64,000 nucleotides of DNA from Amycolatopsis taiwanensis DSM 45107 (GTDB lineage: Bacteria; Actinomycetota; Actinomycetes; Mycobacteriales; Pseudonocardiaceae): positions 124,001 through 188,000 of the forward strand of contig NZ_JAFB01000023.1 in NCBI RefSeq assembly GCF_000519205.1. Direction: 5' to 3'. Position numbers and translations under genes: made by a program. The notes under the pieces were generated by a model that searched no databases, was not told where the DNA came from, and worked only from the letters and a program-made list of their open reading frames with translations. Positions 50,230-58,326 of the stretch are shown piece after piece (the first letter of the stretch is position 1; every line of letters begins with the position of its first letter).

Positions 50230-51464
50230 ACTCCTCGATCGCGACGGTGTTGGCCGGCCTGGAGGGGGTACGCGGCTGGCAGGAGAAGGTCTACCGGGAT
50301 GTGCACCAGCACCCGGAATTGTCACATCAAGAGCAGCGCACCTCGGCGATGGTCGCCCGGCGACTACACGACACCGGGTTCGAGGTGCATGAGGGTGTTG
50401 GCGGCACCGGGGTCGTCGGGGTGTTATCCAACGGTCCGGGGCCGACGGTGCTGCTCCGCGCGGACATGGACGCACTGCCGGTGCGCGAGGCGACCGAACT
50501 GCCCTACGCAAGTACGGTGACCACCAGCGACGGGGTCCCCGTGATGCACGCGTGCGGGCACGATGTGCACGTCACCTGCCTACTCGGTGCCGCGACCTTG
50601 CTGGCTCAGCAGCGGCCAGCGTGGTCAGGCACTGTGGTGGCGCTTTTCCAACCGGCGGAGGAGGCCGGCGACGGAGCCCGCGGCATGGTCGACGACGGGC
50701 TGGCCCAGTTGGTCGACGGTGTGGACGTGGCGCTCGCCCAGCACGTGCTGGCGTTCCCGTCCGGGCAGGTCGGGACCCGCCCGGGACCGGCCCTGTCCGC
50801 GGCGGACAGCGTGCGGATCACCGTGTACGGCCGCGGCGGGCACGGGTCGATGCCGCAGGCGACCGTGGACCCGGTGGTGCTCGCCGCGATGATCGTGGTA
50901 CGGCTGCAGACGGTCGTCGCGCGAGAGACCGCGGCGACCGACCCCGCGGTGCTCACCGTGGGCAGCATTCAGGCCGGCAGCAAGAGCAACGTCATCCCCG
51001 ACCACGCGGTGCTGGAGCTGAACGTGCGCAGCTACACGGAACAGATCCGCGCGGCGATCCTGGACGCCGTCCACCGGATCGTCATCGCCGAATGCCAGGC
51101 CTCCGGATCGCCGCGCGAGCCGGAGTTCGAGATGTACGACCGGTTCCCACCCACGATCAATGACGAGCAGGTCACCGCCCGGGTGGCGGCGGCGTTCGGC
51201 GAGTTCTTCAACGATCGGCACGTATCGCTGCCACTTCAGACCGCGAGCGAGGACTTCAGCGACATTCCTTCCGCCCTCCGTGTGCCCTACACCTACTGGG
51301 GCATCGGCGGCATCGACCCAGGCAGGTATGCGAAGGCAGAACAAGCCGGCCGGATCGGCCAGGACATCCCGGTCAACCACTCCGCCCGCTTCGCCCCAGT
51401 CATCCAGCCCACTCTCGACACCGGCACCCAGGCCCTCGCCATCGCCGCTCTCACCTGCCTTTAG
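50226..51464 (+). CDS. M20-family amidohydrolase (hippurate hydrolase/aminoacylase-like)
   Basis: A 412-residue di-metal amidohydrolase. Key segments are YRDVHQHPELSHQEQRTSAM, LLRADMDALPVREATELPY, MHACGHDVHVTCLLGAA (first metal His/Asp), ALFQPAEEAGDGARGMVDDG (catalytic Glu pair), and VYGRGGHGSMPQATVDPVVL (dimerisation domain). The terminal metal His is in PVNHSARFAP. The family removes acyl groups from amino acids or cleaves indole-acetyl conjugates. It is translationally coupled to the TRIC channel. Confidence 0.9.
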   Translation: MNSSIATVLAGLEGVRGWQEKVYRDVHQHPELSHQEQRTSAMVARRLHDTGFEVHEGVGGTGVVGVLSNGPGPTVLLRADMDALPVREATELPYASTVTTSDGVPVMHACGHDVHVTCLLGAATLLAQQRPAWSGTVVALFQPAEEAGDGARGMVDDGLAQLVDGVDVALAQHVLAFPSGQVGTRPGPALSAADSVRITVYGRGGHGSMPQATVDPVVLAAMIVVRLQTVVARETAATDPAVLTVGSIQAGSKSNVIPDHAVLELNVRSYTEQIRAAILDAVHRIVIAECQASGSPREPEFEMYDRFPPTINDEQVTARVAAAFGEFFNDRHVSLPLQTASEDFSDIPSALRVPYTYWGIGGIDPGRYAKAEQAGRIGQDIPVNHSARFAPVIQPTLDTGTQALAIAALTCL

Positions 51465-51492
51465 CTCGCGGCTGGAGGTGAGCCGCACGTCT

Positions 51493-52077
51493 TCATCGTT
51501 GACGTAACTGGAGCAGGGCGATGGTGGCCTCGGCGACGAGGTCTTCGGCCGATGCCGGGATCGGTGTGTCGTTGCGTAGGTGCCGCGAGACGGCGCTAAG
51601 GGGGACGTCGACGGTGGCGAGGATTACCCGGTCGAGGTCATGCGAGCGGCCGAGCCGGGCGGCGAGCGCGGTGACGGCCTCGTGGACGCGACGGTTATCG
51701 GCGGCGAACCGGTCGCTCTCGGCGGCGGGCCAGTCGGGTTGCCCGAAGTCGCGTGGTCCGTACCGCAGCAGTCGCGCTTCACGCGGGTGGTTTCGGCTCC
51801 AGGCGACCACGTAACGTGCGGCGGCCTCGGCGGCACGTTCGACCGGCTCGCCGGAGATGGCGGCGACGAAACCTTCCTGAAAGCGTTCGAGTGTGCGCAG
51901 CCAGAGCGCGGCCAGCAGCGCGGCGGCGCTGGGGAAGCGGTGGTAGACGGAGCCGCTAGGCGCGCCGGCGGCGCGTGCGACGGCCGCGACGGTGACGCCG
52001 GCGGGCCCCGCGTCGTAGGCCAGGTCGACGGCCGCGTCGAGCAGTCGATCGCGGTCGTGTCGTGGTGGTCGCCCCAT
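51493..52077 (-). CDS. TetR-family regulator
   Basis: A 194-residue repressor: RDRLLDAAVDLAYDAGPAGV, TVAAVARAAGAPSGSVYHRF is the HTH, with PSAAALLAALWLRTLERFQE entering the ligand domain. ATG 52077 starts it. It is divergent from the DUF6463-type membrane protein across an AT-rich palindrome and converges with the amidohydrolase. It most likely represses itself and the membrane-protein gene. Confidence 0.88.
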   Translation of the reverse strand: MGRPPRHDRDRLLDAAVDLAYDAGPAGVTVAAVARAAGAPSGSVYHRFPSAAALLAALWLRTLERFQEGFVAAISGEPVERAAEAAARYVVAWSRNHPREARLLRYGPRDFGQPDWPAAESDRFAADNRRVHEAVTALAARLGRSHDLDRVILATVDVPLSAVSRHLRNDTPIPASAEDLVAEATIALLQLRQR

Positions 52078-52116
52078 GCGGTGAGGGTACCGGTGGTGGA
52101 GTATCCTGGCCGAATA

Positions 52117-52134
52117 TTAGAGAGAACTCTCTAA
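52117..52134. promoter_or_regulatory. TetR operator between the regulator and the membrane-protein gene
   Basis: TTAGAGAG-AA-CTCTCTAA is a perfect 8+8 inverted repeat in the 133-bp divergent intergenic region. It is AT-rich and overlaps likely -10 sequence for the minus-strand tetR. Confidence 0.7.
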
Positions 52135-52210
52135 AAATAGAAGTGAATGCCGCATCTGGCCTGTTGCCGGGCCAGGTCCAGGTCGAGCACCGTCGGTCGA
52201 AAGGAAGGCC

Positions 52211-52651
52211 ATGAATGGATTGAACCGGTGGATTCCGAGGTTGATCATCATTACGGCGGTGCTGCATTTCGTGTGGGGGTTCGCCCTGTCCAATGTCTGG
52301 GATGCCATCACCCACGATGGGTTCTTCCCGCCCGCCGTCGACACCGACACGCCCGCTTACTGGCACCGCGAGGCCGGCGTGTGGTTCTTGGTGTCGGGGG
52401 CTTTGCTCCTGGTTCTGGGCACCATGACGCGGTCGGTGGTGCGGTTGACCGGCCGGGTACCCGAGCAGGTGGGCTGGTTCCTGATGGCGACGGGCGTCCC
52501 GCTGTGCCTGCTCACCTTCCCCGTCACCGGAGCCTGGGCCCTGATCGCCATCAGCATCCTTGCGCTCACCGCCACATATCGCGCTCGCACGTCGGGGCAG
52601 GCCGAGACCACGAAGACTCTCGCGCGGGCCGCAAAGACCACCTCAGCCTGA
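52211..52651 (+). CDS. Four-helix membrane protein, DUF6463-like
   Basis: A 146-residue integral membrane protein with four hydrophobic segments: LIIITAVLHFVWGFAL, GVWFLVSGALLLVLGTM, WFLMATGVPLCLLTFPVTGA and WALIAISILALTATY. YWHREAGVWFLVSGALLL is typical of the DUF6463 family. Its function is unknown; divergent TetR control suggests induction by a membrane-active compound. ATG 52211 has AAGGAAGG upstream. Confidence 0.8.
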   Translation: MNGLNRWIPRLIIITAVLHFVWGFALSNVWDAITHDGFFPPAVDTDTPAYWHREAGVWFLVSGALLLVLGTMTRSVVRLTGRVPEQVGWFLMATGVPLCLLTFPVTGAWALIAISILALTATYRARTSGQAETTKTLARAAKTTSA

Positions 52652-52750
52652 TTCGGGCCGTACCCCGCTTCGTCCGTTCGCGGGGAAGTACGCGGGTTCG
52701 AAGGGCAAACTGGGCGGATCAGCCTCATGACGACTGGTTCGCCCAGTTGG

Positions 52751-53398
52751 TCACCGCGACCGGCCTACCGCGCTGATCAGGCTCATGGCCTGTGCGGCGA
52801 GACCAGCCGGTGCGGCTTGCGGAGAGCCGCTTTCGAAAGGTGGCTGGGGGTCGTACTCGATCGCGAGTTGCACCGCTTGGGCCGTGGCGTCGTCCGTGGC
52901 TTGCGCCAGCAGGGTCAGGGCCATGTCGATGCCGGCCGACACCCCCGCCGCAGTCACGATCTGTCCGTCGTGGACGACGCGCTCGCGGACGGGCTCGGCG
53001 CCCGTTTCCGCCAGTTTCTCCAGCAGCGCCCAGTGGGTCGTCGCCCTGCGGCCCGTCAGCAGCCCGGCGGCGCCCAGCAGGAACGACCCGGTGCACACCG
53101 AGGTCGTCCACCGGGCGTGCTCGTGGGCGCTGGCGAGCCAGCCGGTCAGTGCACGGTCCGTCATCGCGGTGAAGGTGCTGGCACCGCCCGGTACGACGAT
53201 TACGTCGGGACTGGGCGTATCGGTGTAGGACGCGGTGGCGGCCAGGGTGAGGGTCCCTTGGTCATCGGTTACCGGCCCCGGCTCATTGGCAACGAATGTC
53301 ACCGTCCAGTCGGGCACGAACGCCAGCACCGTGTAAGGGCCGACGGCGTCGAGAGCGGTGAATCCCGAATAAAGAGGGATGGCGACGTGCAAGATCAA
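52751..53398 (-). CDS. DJ-1/PfpI-family protein (isonitrile-hydratase-like)
   Basis: A 215-residue class I glutamine-amidotransferase-like protein. The nucleophile elbow TTSVCTGSFLLGAAGLLTGR contains the active Cys, VVPGGASTFTAM the oxyanion region and IVTAAGVSAGIDMALTLLAQ the usual C-terminal helix. This subgroup includes isonitrile hydratases and the sensor domains of GATase1-AraC regulators, but no AraC domain is attached here. The start is TTG 53398, as no ATG or GTG precedes the conserved first strand (LHVAIPLYSGFTALDAVGPY). Confidence 0.85.
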   Translation of the reverse strand: MILHVAIPLYSGFTALDAVGPYTVLAFVPDWTVTFVANEPGPVTDDQGTLTLAATASYTDTPSPDVIVVPGGASTFTAMTDRALTGWLASAHEHARWTTSVCTGSFLLGAAGLLTGRRATTHWALLEKLAETGAEPVRERVVHDGQIVTAAGVSAGIDMALTLLAQATDDATAQAVQLAIEYDPQPPFESGSPQAAPAGLAAQAMSLISAVGRSR

Positions 53399-53423
53399 GA
53401 CCCCCAGGAAGGAAATGGCTGGT

Positions 53424-54076
53424 TCACGGTTTACGGCCGCGGCCGTTCAGGCCGGTGGCCTCCAGAAAGTCCAGGACGCTGAAGGCAAGGCGTAGTTCGA
53501 AGCGTACCTGTGGATCTCGCAGGGAGCGGCCGAGCAGCATGGTGATCCGCGACAAACGGTATTTGACCGTGCTCGGGTGAATCGTGCAGGTCTTCGCGAC
53601 GGTCGGATGGTGGCCCTCGGATTCGGCGAAGACGCGGGCGGTGGCGAACAACTCGCCGGACCGGCCGCGGCCGTGCTCCAGTAGCGGCCCGAGTTGGTGC
53701 TGGACGAATTCGCGCAGTGGCTCCACGTCCTGCACTGTCGACAGGAACCGCATGACGCCCAGTTCGTCTGCCCGCACGATCGGGCGGCTCCCGCCGGAGA
53801 GGCGGGCGAAGCGCAGGCAGGCGACCGCCTCCCGGTGCGCGGCGGGCAGGTCTCGCCCGGCCCTGCTGACACCGGCCAGGACCCGGATGCCACGGGCGGC
53901 GCCAAGTTCGCTGAGTGCGGTCAGGATCCGATCGAGGAAAGGGCCGGAGAGCGCGGGAAAGGCGATCACCGTCTGGTCCGGACCCAGGGAGGTGATCAAG
54001 AACGGAGGCGCCGGTGATTGCGCGCGGGCGGCGGCGGTGACGACCCGCCTCAGTTCACCCGTGTCGAGATGCCCAT
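53424..54076 (-). pseudogene. PucR/CdaR-type regulator lacking its N-terminal half
   Basis: The C-terminal HTH_30 (ESEGHHPTVAKTCTIHPSTV, KYRLSRITMLLGRSLRDPQV) and the preceding GGDEF-like domain (GIRVLAGVSRAGRDLPAAHR, VRADELGVMRFLSTVQDVEP) are intact. Homologous sequence continues in frame to about 54076 (DTGELRRVVTAAARAQSPAP) but without start codon, and the usual 200-residue N-terminal part is replaced by other remnants. A TTG at 53999 could still allow a truncated protein of 191 residues, so partial function is not excluded. Confidence 0.68.
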
Positions 54077-54130
54077 CGGCGGAGAGAGCGGGGGAGACGC
54101 CGGCTCGGCTTCGCGTGCTGACGGCCGCAG

Positions 54131-54331
54131 GCGGACGCGGCCTACGCCCGCGGCCTGTCCTTCTCCAAGGCGATCGAGACGGTGGACCTCGATGAGTACG
54201 CCACCTGGCTCGACGCCGAGCGGATCGTGGTCAACCTCCACCGCCGCTACCGCGAACTCGACCCCACCGCCACACCGGACCTGGACCAGATGACGCTGGT
54301 GGCCATGATGGCCCAACGGGAGCTCGCATGA
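54131..54331 (+). pseudogene. C-terminal fragment of an MBL-fold hydrolase
   Basis: Sixty-six codons, AYARGLSFSKAIETVDLDEY, ATWLDAERIVVNLHRRYREL, then LDQMTLVAMMAQRELA, resemble the C-terminal helices of MBL-fold enzymes that accompany DUF2867 genes. The zinc-binding domain is absent. It overlaps the next remnant by four bases (ATGA), the relic of an operon. Confidence 0.55.
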
Positions 54332-54643
54332 AGTTGCCGAAGGCCGCGTACACAGCCCAACCGTGGCGCATCCACGAACGCACGAGTGACTTCTCGGTCG
54401 AGGATGTGTGGTCGTTCCGCACTCCCGGGGCCGGGCCCGAGGACTTTCCCCTGATGCTCGCGGCGATGCGAGCCCACGGAGGACTCGCGAAGCAACCCAG
54501 AACTGTTCGGCCGGCTCTACCTGACCGCCATCGCGCCTTTCCGGTACCTCGTCGTCTACCCGGCCTTGACCCGGCGATGGGAACGCGCCTGGCTCGACCG
54601 CAACCATGCGGAGGCGGCGTACGACGAAGGGATGTCACGATGA
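54328..54643 (+). pseudogene. DUF2867-family protein with internal deletion and frameshift
   Basis: Begins MKLPKAAYTAQPWRIHERTS and DFSVEDVWSFRTPGAGPEDF, the usual DUF2867 N-terminus. Near 54490 it jumps, in another frame, to ELFGRLYLTAIAPFRYLVVY and PALTRRWERAWLDRNHAEAA, the C-terminal end, skipping most of the domain. It is not functional. Confidence 0.7.
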
Positions 54644-54700
54644 ACTCCACGGGAGTCGCCCGACACCGGCAGAGAAATCTTGTGCTGGGCGTGGATGGAT

Positions 54701-55012
54701 TCAGCGCTGGTCGAGTTGGGTGCGCAGGTCGTGAATCGTGTTCTCGGCGTCGGCGAGTTGGTCTTGCAGTCCGATGATGCGGGCGGCGGCGGCGAGGGTG
54801 TGGCCCTCGTCGAGTTGCTCGCGCAGCCGGACCACGAGGGTGAGCTGGCGACGGGAGTAGCGGCGGTGCCCGCCGGTCGAGCGGTGCGGGCGCACCAGGT
54901 CCGCAGTGTCCAGGCTGCGCAGGAACGCCTCTTGCACGCCCAGCATCTTCGCCGCCTGTCCGGTGGTGAAGGCGGGGTAGTCCTGGTCGTCGAGGTTGCT
55001 CAGATCAGCCAC
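54701..55012 (-). CDS. MerR-family regulator next to the heat-shock locus
   Basis: A 103-residue regulator: YPAFTTGQAAKMLGVQEAFL, RSLDTADLVRPHRSTGGHRR and YSRRQLTLVVRLREQLDEGH form a MerR/HspR-like winged helix, followed by a C-terminal coiled coil (IIGLQDQLADAENTIHDLRT). The wording T-G-G-H-R-R-Y-S is as in HspR. GTG 55012 is chosen since GGAGG is correctly spaced; GTG 55018 is too close to it. It is divergent from the small gene and Hsp20, and is the probable heat-shock repressor of this locus. Confidence 0.8.
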   Translation of the reverse strand: MADLSNLDDQDYPAFTTGQAAKMLGVQEAFLRSLDTADLVRPHRSTGGHRRYSRRQLTLVVRLREQLDEGHTLAAAARIIGLQDQLADAENTIHDLRTQLDQR

Positions 55013-55077
55013 GCACACCTCCTTTCGTGAGTCGCCGCGCCATGTGCCAGCTCCTCCAGATTATCTAGCGCGAACAG

Positions 55078-55106
55078 TTGACACAATCTCCAGTGCGCGC
55101 TATAGA
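55078..55106 (+). promoter_or_regulatory. Near-consensus sigma-70 promoter
   Basis: TTGACA (55078-55083), exactly 17 bases, TATAGA (55101-55106), the best promoter match I see in the window. It is framed by the inverted pair TAGCGCG (55066-55072) and CGCGCTA (55096-55102), suggesting tight repression, and faces the small gene and hsp20. Confidence 0.75.
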
Positions 55107-55167
55107 AATAAGTGAGCGGTACATGACCTGGTGTCGAAACGACGACGTTGCCGGGGAGTGATCGACG

Positions 55168-55467
55168 ATGCCGGATACCACCCGCCCTGTGGCGGTGAGC
55201 AGCGGGTTCGCCGAGTTGGTCTGCGCCGACGCGGCTTGGCTGCGCGCCGAGTTCGACGCGATCATGACCGCCAACTTCGGAGTTCTTCCACCTCGTCCGC
55301 CAAGGCCGCGGCCCGGCTCCACGGGCTCGGGGCGACCGGGCCGCCTGCCCCGAGCCGCGGCTACCGGCGGCCGGCTGGCCGACGTGGTGCCGGCGAGACA
55401 AGGCGGGCATCGGCAGCGTTCGCCTCCGCGGACCGGCGTGCCCCTGGGGTCAGTGAACACGCAGTGA
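55168..55467 (+). CDS. Small actinobacterial protein of unknown function
   Basis: A 99-residue protein: residues 10-40 (SSGFAELVCADAAWLRAEFD, AIMTANF) are probably structured, the rest is Pro/Arg/Gly-rich. I recall similar small proteins in actinobacteria with the L-V-C-A-D-x-x-W-L-R-x-E-F-D-A-I motif but no known role. It starts at ATG 55168 about 55 bases after the predicted transcription start and precedes the hairpin and hsp20. Confidence 0.6.
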   Translation: MPDTTRPVAVSSGFAELVCADAAWLRAEFDAIMTANFGVLPPRPPRPRPGSTGSGRPGRLPRAAATGGRLADVVPARQGGHRQRSPPRTGVPLGSVNTQ

Positions 55468-55717
55468 TCTCGAAAGGCAGGTGATGCCGCGCGGTCACCC
55501 CTGGAGACCGCCGTCCGGAGCCTTTTCGCCGGGCGGGGGTGCCTGCTTCGACAGACGGCCGATGAAACCCTGACAGCGGTCCCGGCCCTGCGTCTCGAGG
55601 TGCCAGTTTCGCGACAGCCTGGTCCGGTGCACGGTAACCAGGGCGGCTGGTCTCCAGGAGTGATTTGGTGCCATACGCGGAGCAGTACGTTTCGGCAACT
55701 TCCCTTCGATACGACTC

Positions 55718-55759
55718 GGTTCCGGCCCCGCCACAACCAAACGTGGCGGGGCCGGAACC
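55718..55759. terminator. Very strong GC-rich hairpin (17-bp perfect stem)
   Basis: GGTTCCGGCCCCGCCAC (55718-55734) pairs perfectly with 55743-55759 across an 8-base A/C loop. No T-run follows, but actinobacterial terminators often lack one. It lies between the small gene and hsp20 and could end the upstream transcript or attenuate read-through. Confidence 0.65.
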
Positions 55760-55833
55760 TCGACGATCGGACTAATCGCCAGCAGGAAGTCTAAAAAATC
55801 TACATTCACGGGAACAGAAATACTGAGTGAGTC

Positions 55834-55851
55834 GTTCTCAAGGTTGAGAAC
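55834..55851. promoter_or_regulatory. HspR/MerR-like operator before hsp20
   Basis: GTTCTCAA-GG-TTGAGAAC is a perfect 8+8 dyad 74-91 bp upstream of the hsp20 start. It contains CTCAA/TTGAG, as in the HAIR element bound by HspR (CTTGAGT-N7-ACTCAAG), though with shorter spacing. Confidence 0.6.
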
Positions 55852-55924
55852 AGGTTGACCGAGCCGCCCTCCGGCCCACCAGCACGCCGGATGGCGGTGC
55901 GCAGGGAAGGAGAAAGGGAGGCGC

Positions 55925-56362
55925 ATGGTCATGTTGATGCGGACCGACCCGTTTCGGGAGCTGGACCGGCTCACCCAGCAGTTCTTCGGCGCCAACGGCA
56001 CCACGACCCGGCCGGCGGTGATGCCGATGGACGCCTACCGGTCCGGCAACGAGTATGTGGTGCAGTTCGACCTGCCGGGTGTCGCGCCGGACTCGATCGA
56101 CCTGGACGTGGAGCGCAATGTGCTCACCGTCAAGGCTGAACGTCATCCGGACTACGACGAGCGCGCCGAGGTCCAGGTGTCCGAACGGCCCCGCGGGGTG
56201 TTTTCCCGCCAGCTGTTTCTGAGCGACACCCTCGACGCAGACAACATCGCCGCGCGCTATGACGCGGGCGTGCTGACGTTGCGGGTGCCGATCGCCGAGC
56301 AGGCCAAGCCCCGCAAGATCGCGATCACCGGCGGCAGCGAGGCCAAGCAGATCAACGCCTGA
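55925..56362 (+). CDS. Small heat-shock protein Hsp20 (alpha-crystallin family)
   Basis: A 145-residue ATP-independent chaperone. The alpha-crystallin domain spans about residues 35-125: [78 protein letters not shown]. The A/G-x-L-x-L/V motif is G-V-L-T-L-R-V, and the C-terminal I-x-I anchor is KIAITGG. GGGAGG precedes the ATG at 55925. It is preceded by a dyad and likely repressed by the nearby MerR-type protein until heat stress. Confidence 0.92.
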   Translation: MVMLMRTDPFRELDRLTQQFFGANGTTTRPAVMPMDAYRSGNEYVVQFDLPGVAPDSIDLDVERNVLTVKAERHPDYDERAEVQVSERPRGVFSRQLFLSDTLDADNIAARYDAGVLTLRVPIAEQAKPRKIAITGGSEAKQINA

Positions 56363-56493
56363 GTGCCCCGTACCCCGGCTCGGCCGATCCCTGGCCCCGC
56401 ACCGCGGCATCGACCGCCCACGGGCGGGGCCAGGATTCTTCCGTCCGCGACGACCTGCATCACCTCGTCACCGGCCCGAACGGAGAAACGGCC

Positions 56494-56673
56494 ATGCTCG
56501 ACGACGCTCCCGCCCACGACGTCGCCGACCAACAGCGCCCGGCCGGCCCCGAGCCGGCCGAGGAGAAGCCGTTTTTTGTCGGCGTCGGGGACCTGCTGGA
56601 TGTCGATCCTGCCGATGTCGCCGACCAGCGGTGTGACACACCGGTGCTCGACGAGGGCGACCCCCGGCCCTGA
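56494..56673 (+). CDS. Small acidic hypothetical protein downstream of hsp20
   Basis: A 59-residue acidic protein (MLDDAPAHDVADQQRPAGPE, then FFVGVGDLLDVDPADVADQR) beginning at ATG 56494 in the hsp20 direction. The D-x-x-D-Q-Q start and the L-x-V-D-x-x-D repeat remind me of short uncharacterised actinobacterial stress-locus proteins. No Shine-Dalgarno stronger than GGAG is visible. Confidence 0.45.
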   Translation: MLDDAPAHDVADQQRPAGPEPAEEKPFFVGVGDLLDVDPADVADQRCDTPVLDEGDPRP

Positions 56674-56719
56674 TCGGGTCCAGCTTCTCGGCCTAGTACG
56701 CAGGAAGGGAGCAGAAACG

Positions 56720-57109
56720 ATGGGAACCCGCCGGGGACCGGCCTCGATCGCCGCTACGCTGGCCACGGCGGCCGACGAACTTCGTCTCGCGGTCCGCGCG
56801 AGCGACCCTGCCGAGGCGTCGGGCTTGGCGCAGCTGCGCGACACCGGGTGGCAGCTGACCCGGCTGACCGGCGAGCTGACCGACCTGGTCGCCCTGCTGG
56901 CCGAGCACACCGGTCACCACATCCAGCATCCGCAGGGCATCATCTGTCCGGCCGACGGCGCGACCACCGAGCACCTGGCCCGCGCCTGCCGGGAACTGGC
57001 CGCCCTGCGCCACGCCCTCGACACCGCCCACACCGCGTCGCGGGACTACTACACGGCGATCAGTCTGCTCAGCCCAGCCGGACCTGATTCTCTCCGGCCC
57101 TCACCTTGA
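56720..57109 (+). CDS. Hypothetical helical protein downstream of hsp20
   Basis: A 129-residue protein predicted almost entirely helical (IAATLATAADELRLAVRASD, LTRLTGELTDLVALLAEHTG, LARACRELAALRHALDTAHT). No motif or family recognised. AAGGGAGC lies eight to ten bases before ATG 56720. It is in line with hsp20 and the 59-residue ORF and may belong to the same stress operon. Confidence 0.6.
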   Translation: MGTRRGPASIAATLATAADELRLAVRASDPAEASGLAQLRDTGWQLTRLTGELTDLVALLAEHTGHHIQHPQGIICPADGATTEHLARACRELAALRHALDTAHTASRDYYTAISLLSPAGPDSLRPSP

Positions 57110-57119
57110 ACACAGCATC

Positions 57120-57250
57120 CGGACGCAGCGTGACTGCAACGCGGTCAGGTAGACGTTGGTGTCCAGCTTGTAGAGCCAGGACCGAATCGACGCGCGGCCC
57201 TCGAAGCCGCCGGGGGACCGCCACGCCTGGCGCTGAAGAATCCGGGCTAC
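57120..57250 (-). pseudogene. ECF sigma-factor scrap
   Basis: GFEGRASIRSWLYKLDTNVY followed by LTALQSR is the region 2.3-2.4 segment of SigJ-like ECF sigma factors (F-x-G-R-A-S-x-R-x-W-L-Y-x-I-A-T-N-x-C-L). Nothing before or after belongs to a sigma factor in this frame. Only about 35 codons survive. Confidence 0.6.
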
Positions 57251-57661
57251 ACCGGTGTCGAGACGCCAACTCGATGCCGCCGAAGTCGAACTCGGCCGTG
57301 AGTCGCTGCACGACGGGCTCAGTTGCAGGTGTTCGTCGGTGCCGTGGCCCAACTGCTCATTGCCCTCTACTCGGCGTGCTGTGCCGCTGGGTCCACGCCG
57401 ATGAGGAGTTCTCGCTCCGGGGCGAACCGAACCCGGCCGGCCAACTCGTGCTCACCGGTCTGACTCTGAAGCAACAGGCCGCGAGGGCGGCCCGGCCGGC
57501 GTCGACCTGCCCCAGGGCCTCAGGCCGGTCGTTGCGTCGTTTCCTGGCGCCGCTCGGCGATGTCCCGCAGCGTTGTCAACTGCTTGCGCATCAATATTGC
57601 GGTGTCCGCCCGACACGTCCCGAGTGGACTGTCCGCGGATGACGCCGTCGACGTCGTGTCG
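57251..57661. other. Stretch without recognisable gene
   Basis: No frame on either strand shows a family motif, good codon usage with a start, or a repeat. It lies between the sigma-factor scrap and the tetR gene and is probably non-functional remnant DNA. Confidence 0.45.
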
Positions 57662-58222
57662 CTACGCCAGCTGTCCGGTGAGATGGTGCTGCACAGTGGG
57701 CGCGAGTGCCGAGACCAGTGTCTCCGTGTCGAGTGCGACGATCGGCGGCAGCCGCAGGATGTACCGGCACAGCGCGACGCCGAGCAGTTGGCTGGAGACG
57801 AGGGCGGCGCGCGTCGGGCCGTCGTCCACGGCGGGGCCGATCACCGCGCTGACCTGGGTGGCGAAGGTGGTGCGCATGCGCTCGGCCGCGGCCTCGTTGG
57901 TGACCGCCGACCGCAGCAGGACGGTGAGCACGTTGTTCTGCCGTCCGCTCTCCCAGATTTCCAGGAAGTGTCGTACGAGGGTCTCGCCGCGCTGTTCGGG
58001 CGGCAGGTCGTCGAGGGACGGCAGGTGCAGGGCGACGTCGACGGCGGCGGCGAACAGGCCGTCCTTCGAGCCGTAGTAGCGCATCACCATCGACGGGTCG
58101 ATGCCCGCGTCGGCCGCGATGGCGCGGATCGTGGCGCGTTCGTACCCGTCGTCGGCGAACCGGCGGCGAGCAGCGGCGAGGATCGCGTTCCGCGTCTCCT
58201 CGGAGCGTTGCGTGAAGGCCAT
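57662..58222 (-). CDS. TetR-family regulator divergent from a flavin monooxygenase
   Basis: A 186-residue repressor: FTQRSEETRNAILAAARRRF, DDGYERATIRAIAADAGIDP and SMVMRYYGSKDGLFAAAVDV form the HTH; the C-terminal domain is TetR_C-like (LVSSQLLGVALCRYILRLPP). ATG 58222 (MAFTQRSEET) fits family length better than the upstream ATG 58285, which would cross the operator. It probably controls itself and the monooxygenase. Confidence 0.88.
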   Translation of the reverse strand: MAFTQRSEETRNAILAAARRRFADDGYERATIRAIAADAGIDPSMVMRYYGSKDGLFAAAVDVALHLPSLDDLPPEQRGETLVRHFLEIWESGRQNNVLTVLLRSAVTNEAAAERMRTTFATQVSAVIGPAVDDGPTRAALVSSQLLGVALCRYILRLPPIVALDTETLVSALAPTVQHHLTGQLA

Positions 58223-58236
58223 GCCGACAATTGTAG

Positions 58237-58252
58237 GCCAACATGTGTTGGC
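58237..58252. promoter_or_regulatory. TetR operator in the FMO divergon
   Basis: GCCAACA-TG-TGTTGGC (58237-58252) is a perfect dyad; its half-sites recur further right as GCCAACA around 58281 and TGTTGGC around 58304, nearer the monooxygenase start. The two half-site sets could serve the two divergent promoters. Confidence 0.68.
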
Positions 58253-58326
58253 AAACAACTGAGAGGGGAGTAGCTTGATTGCCAACAGACGTTGACCATC
58301 AATTGTTGGCCTGTTCGGAGGACGAG

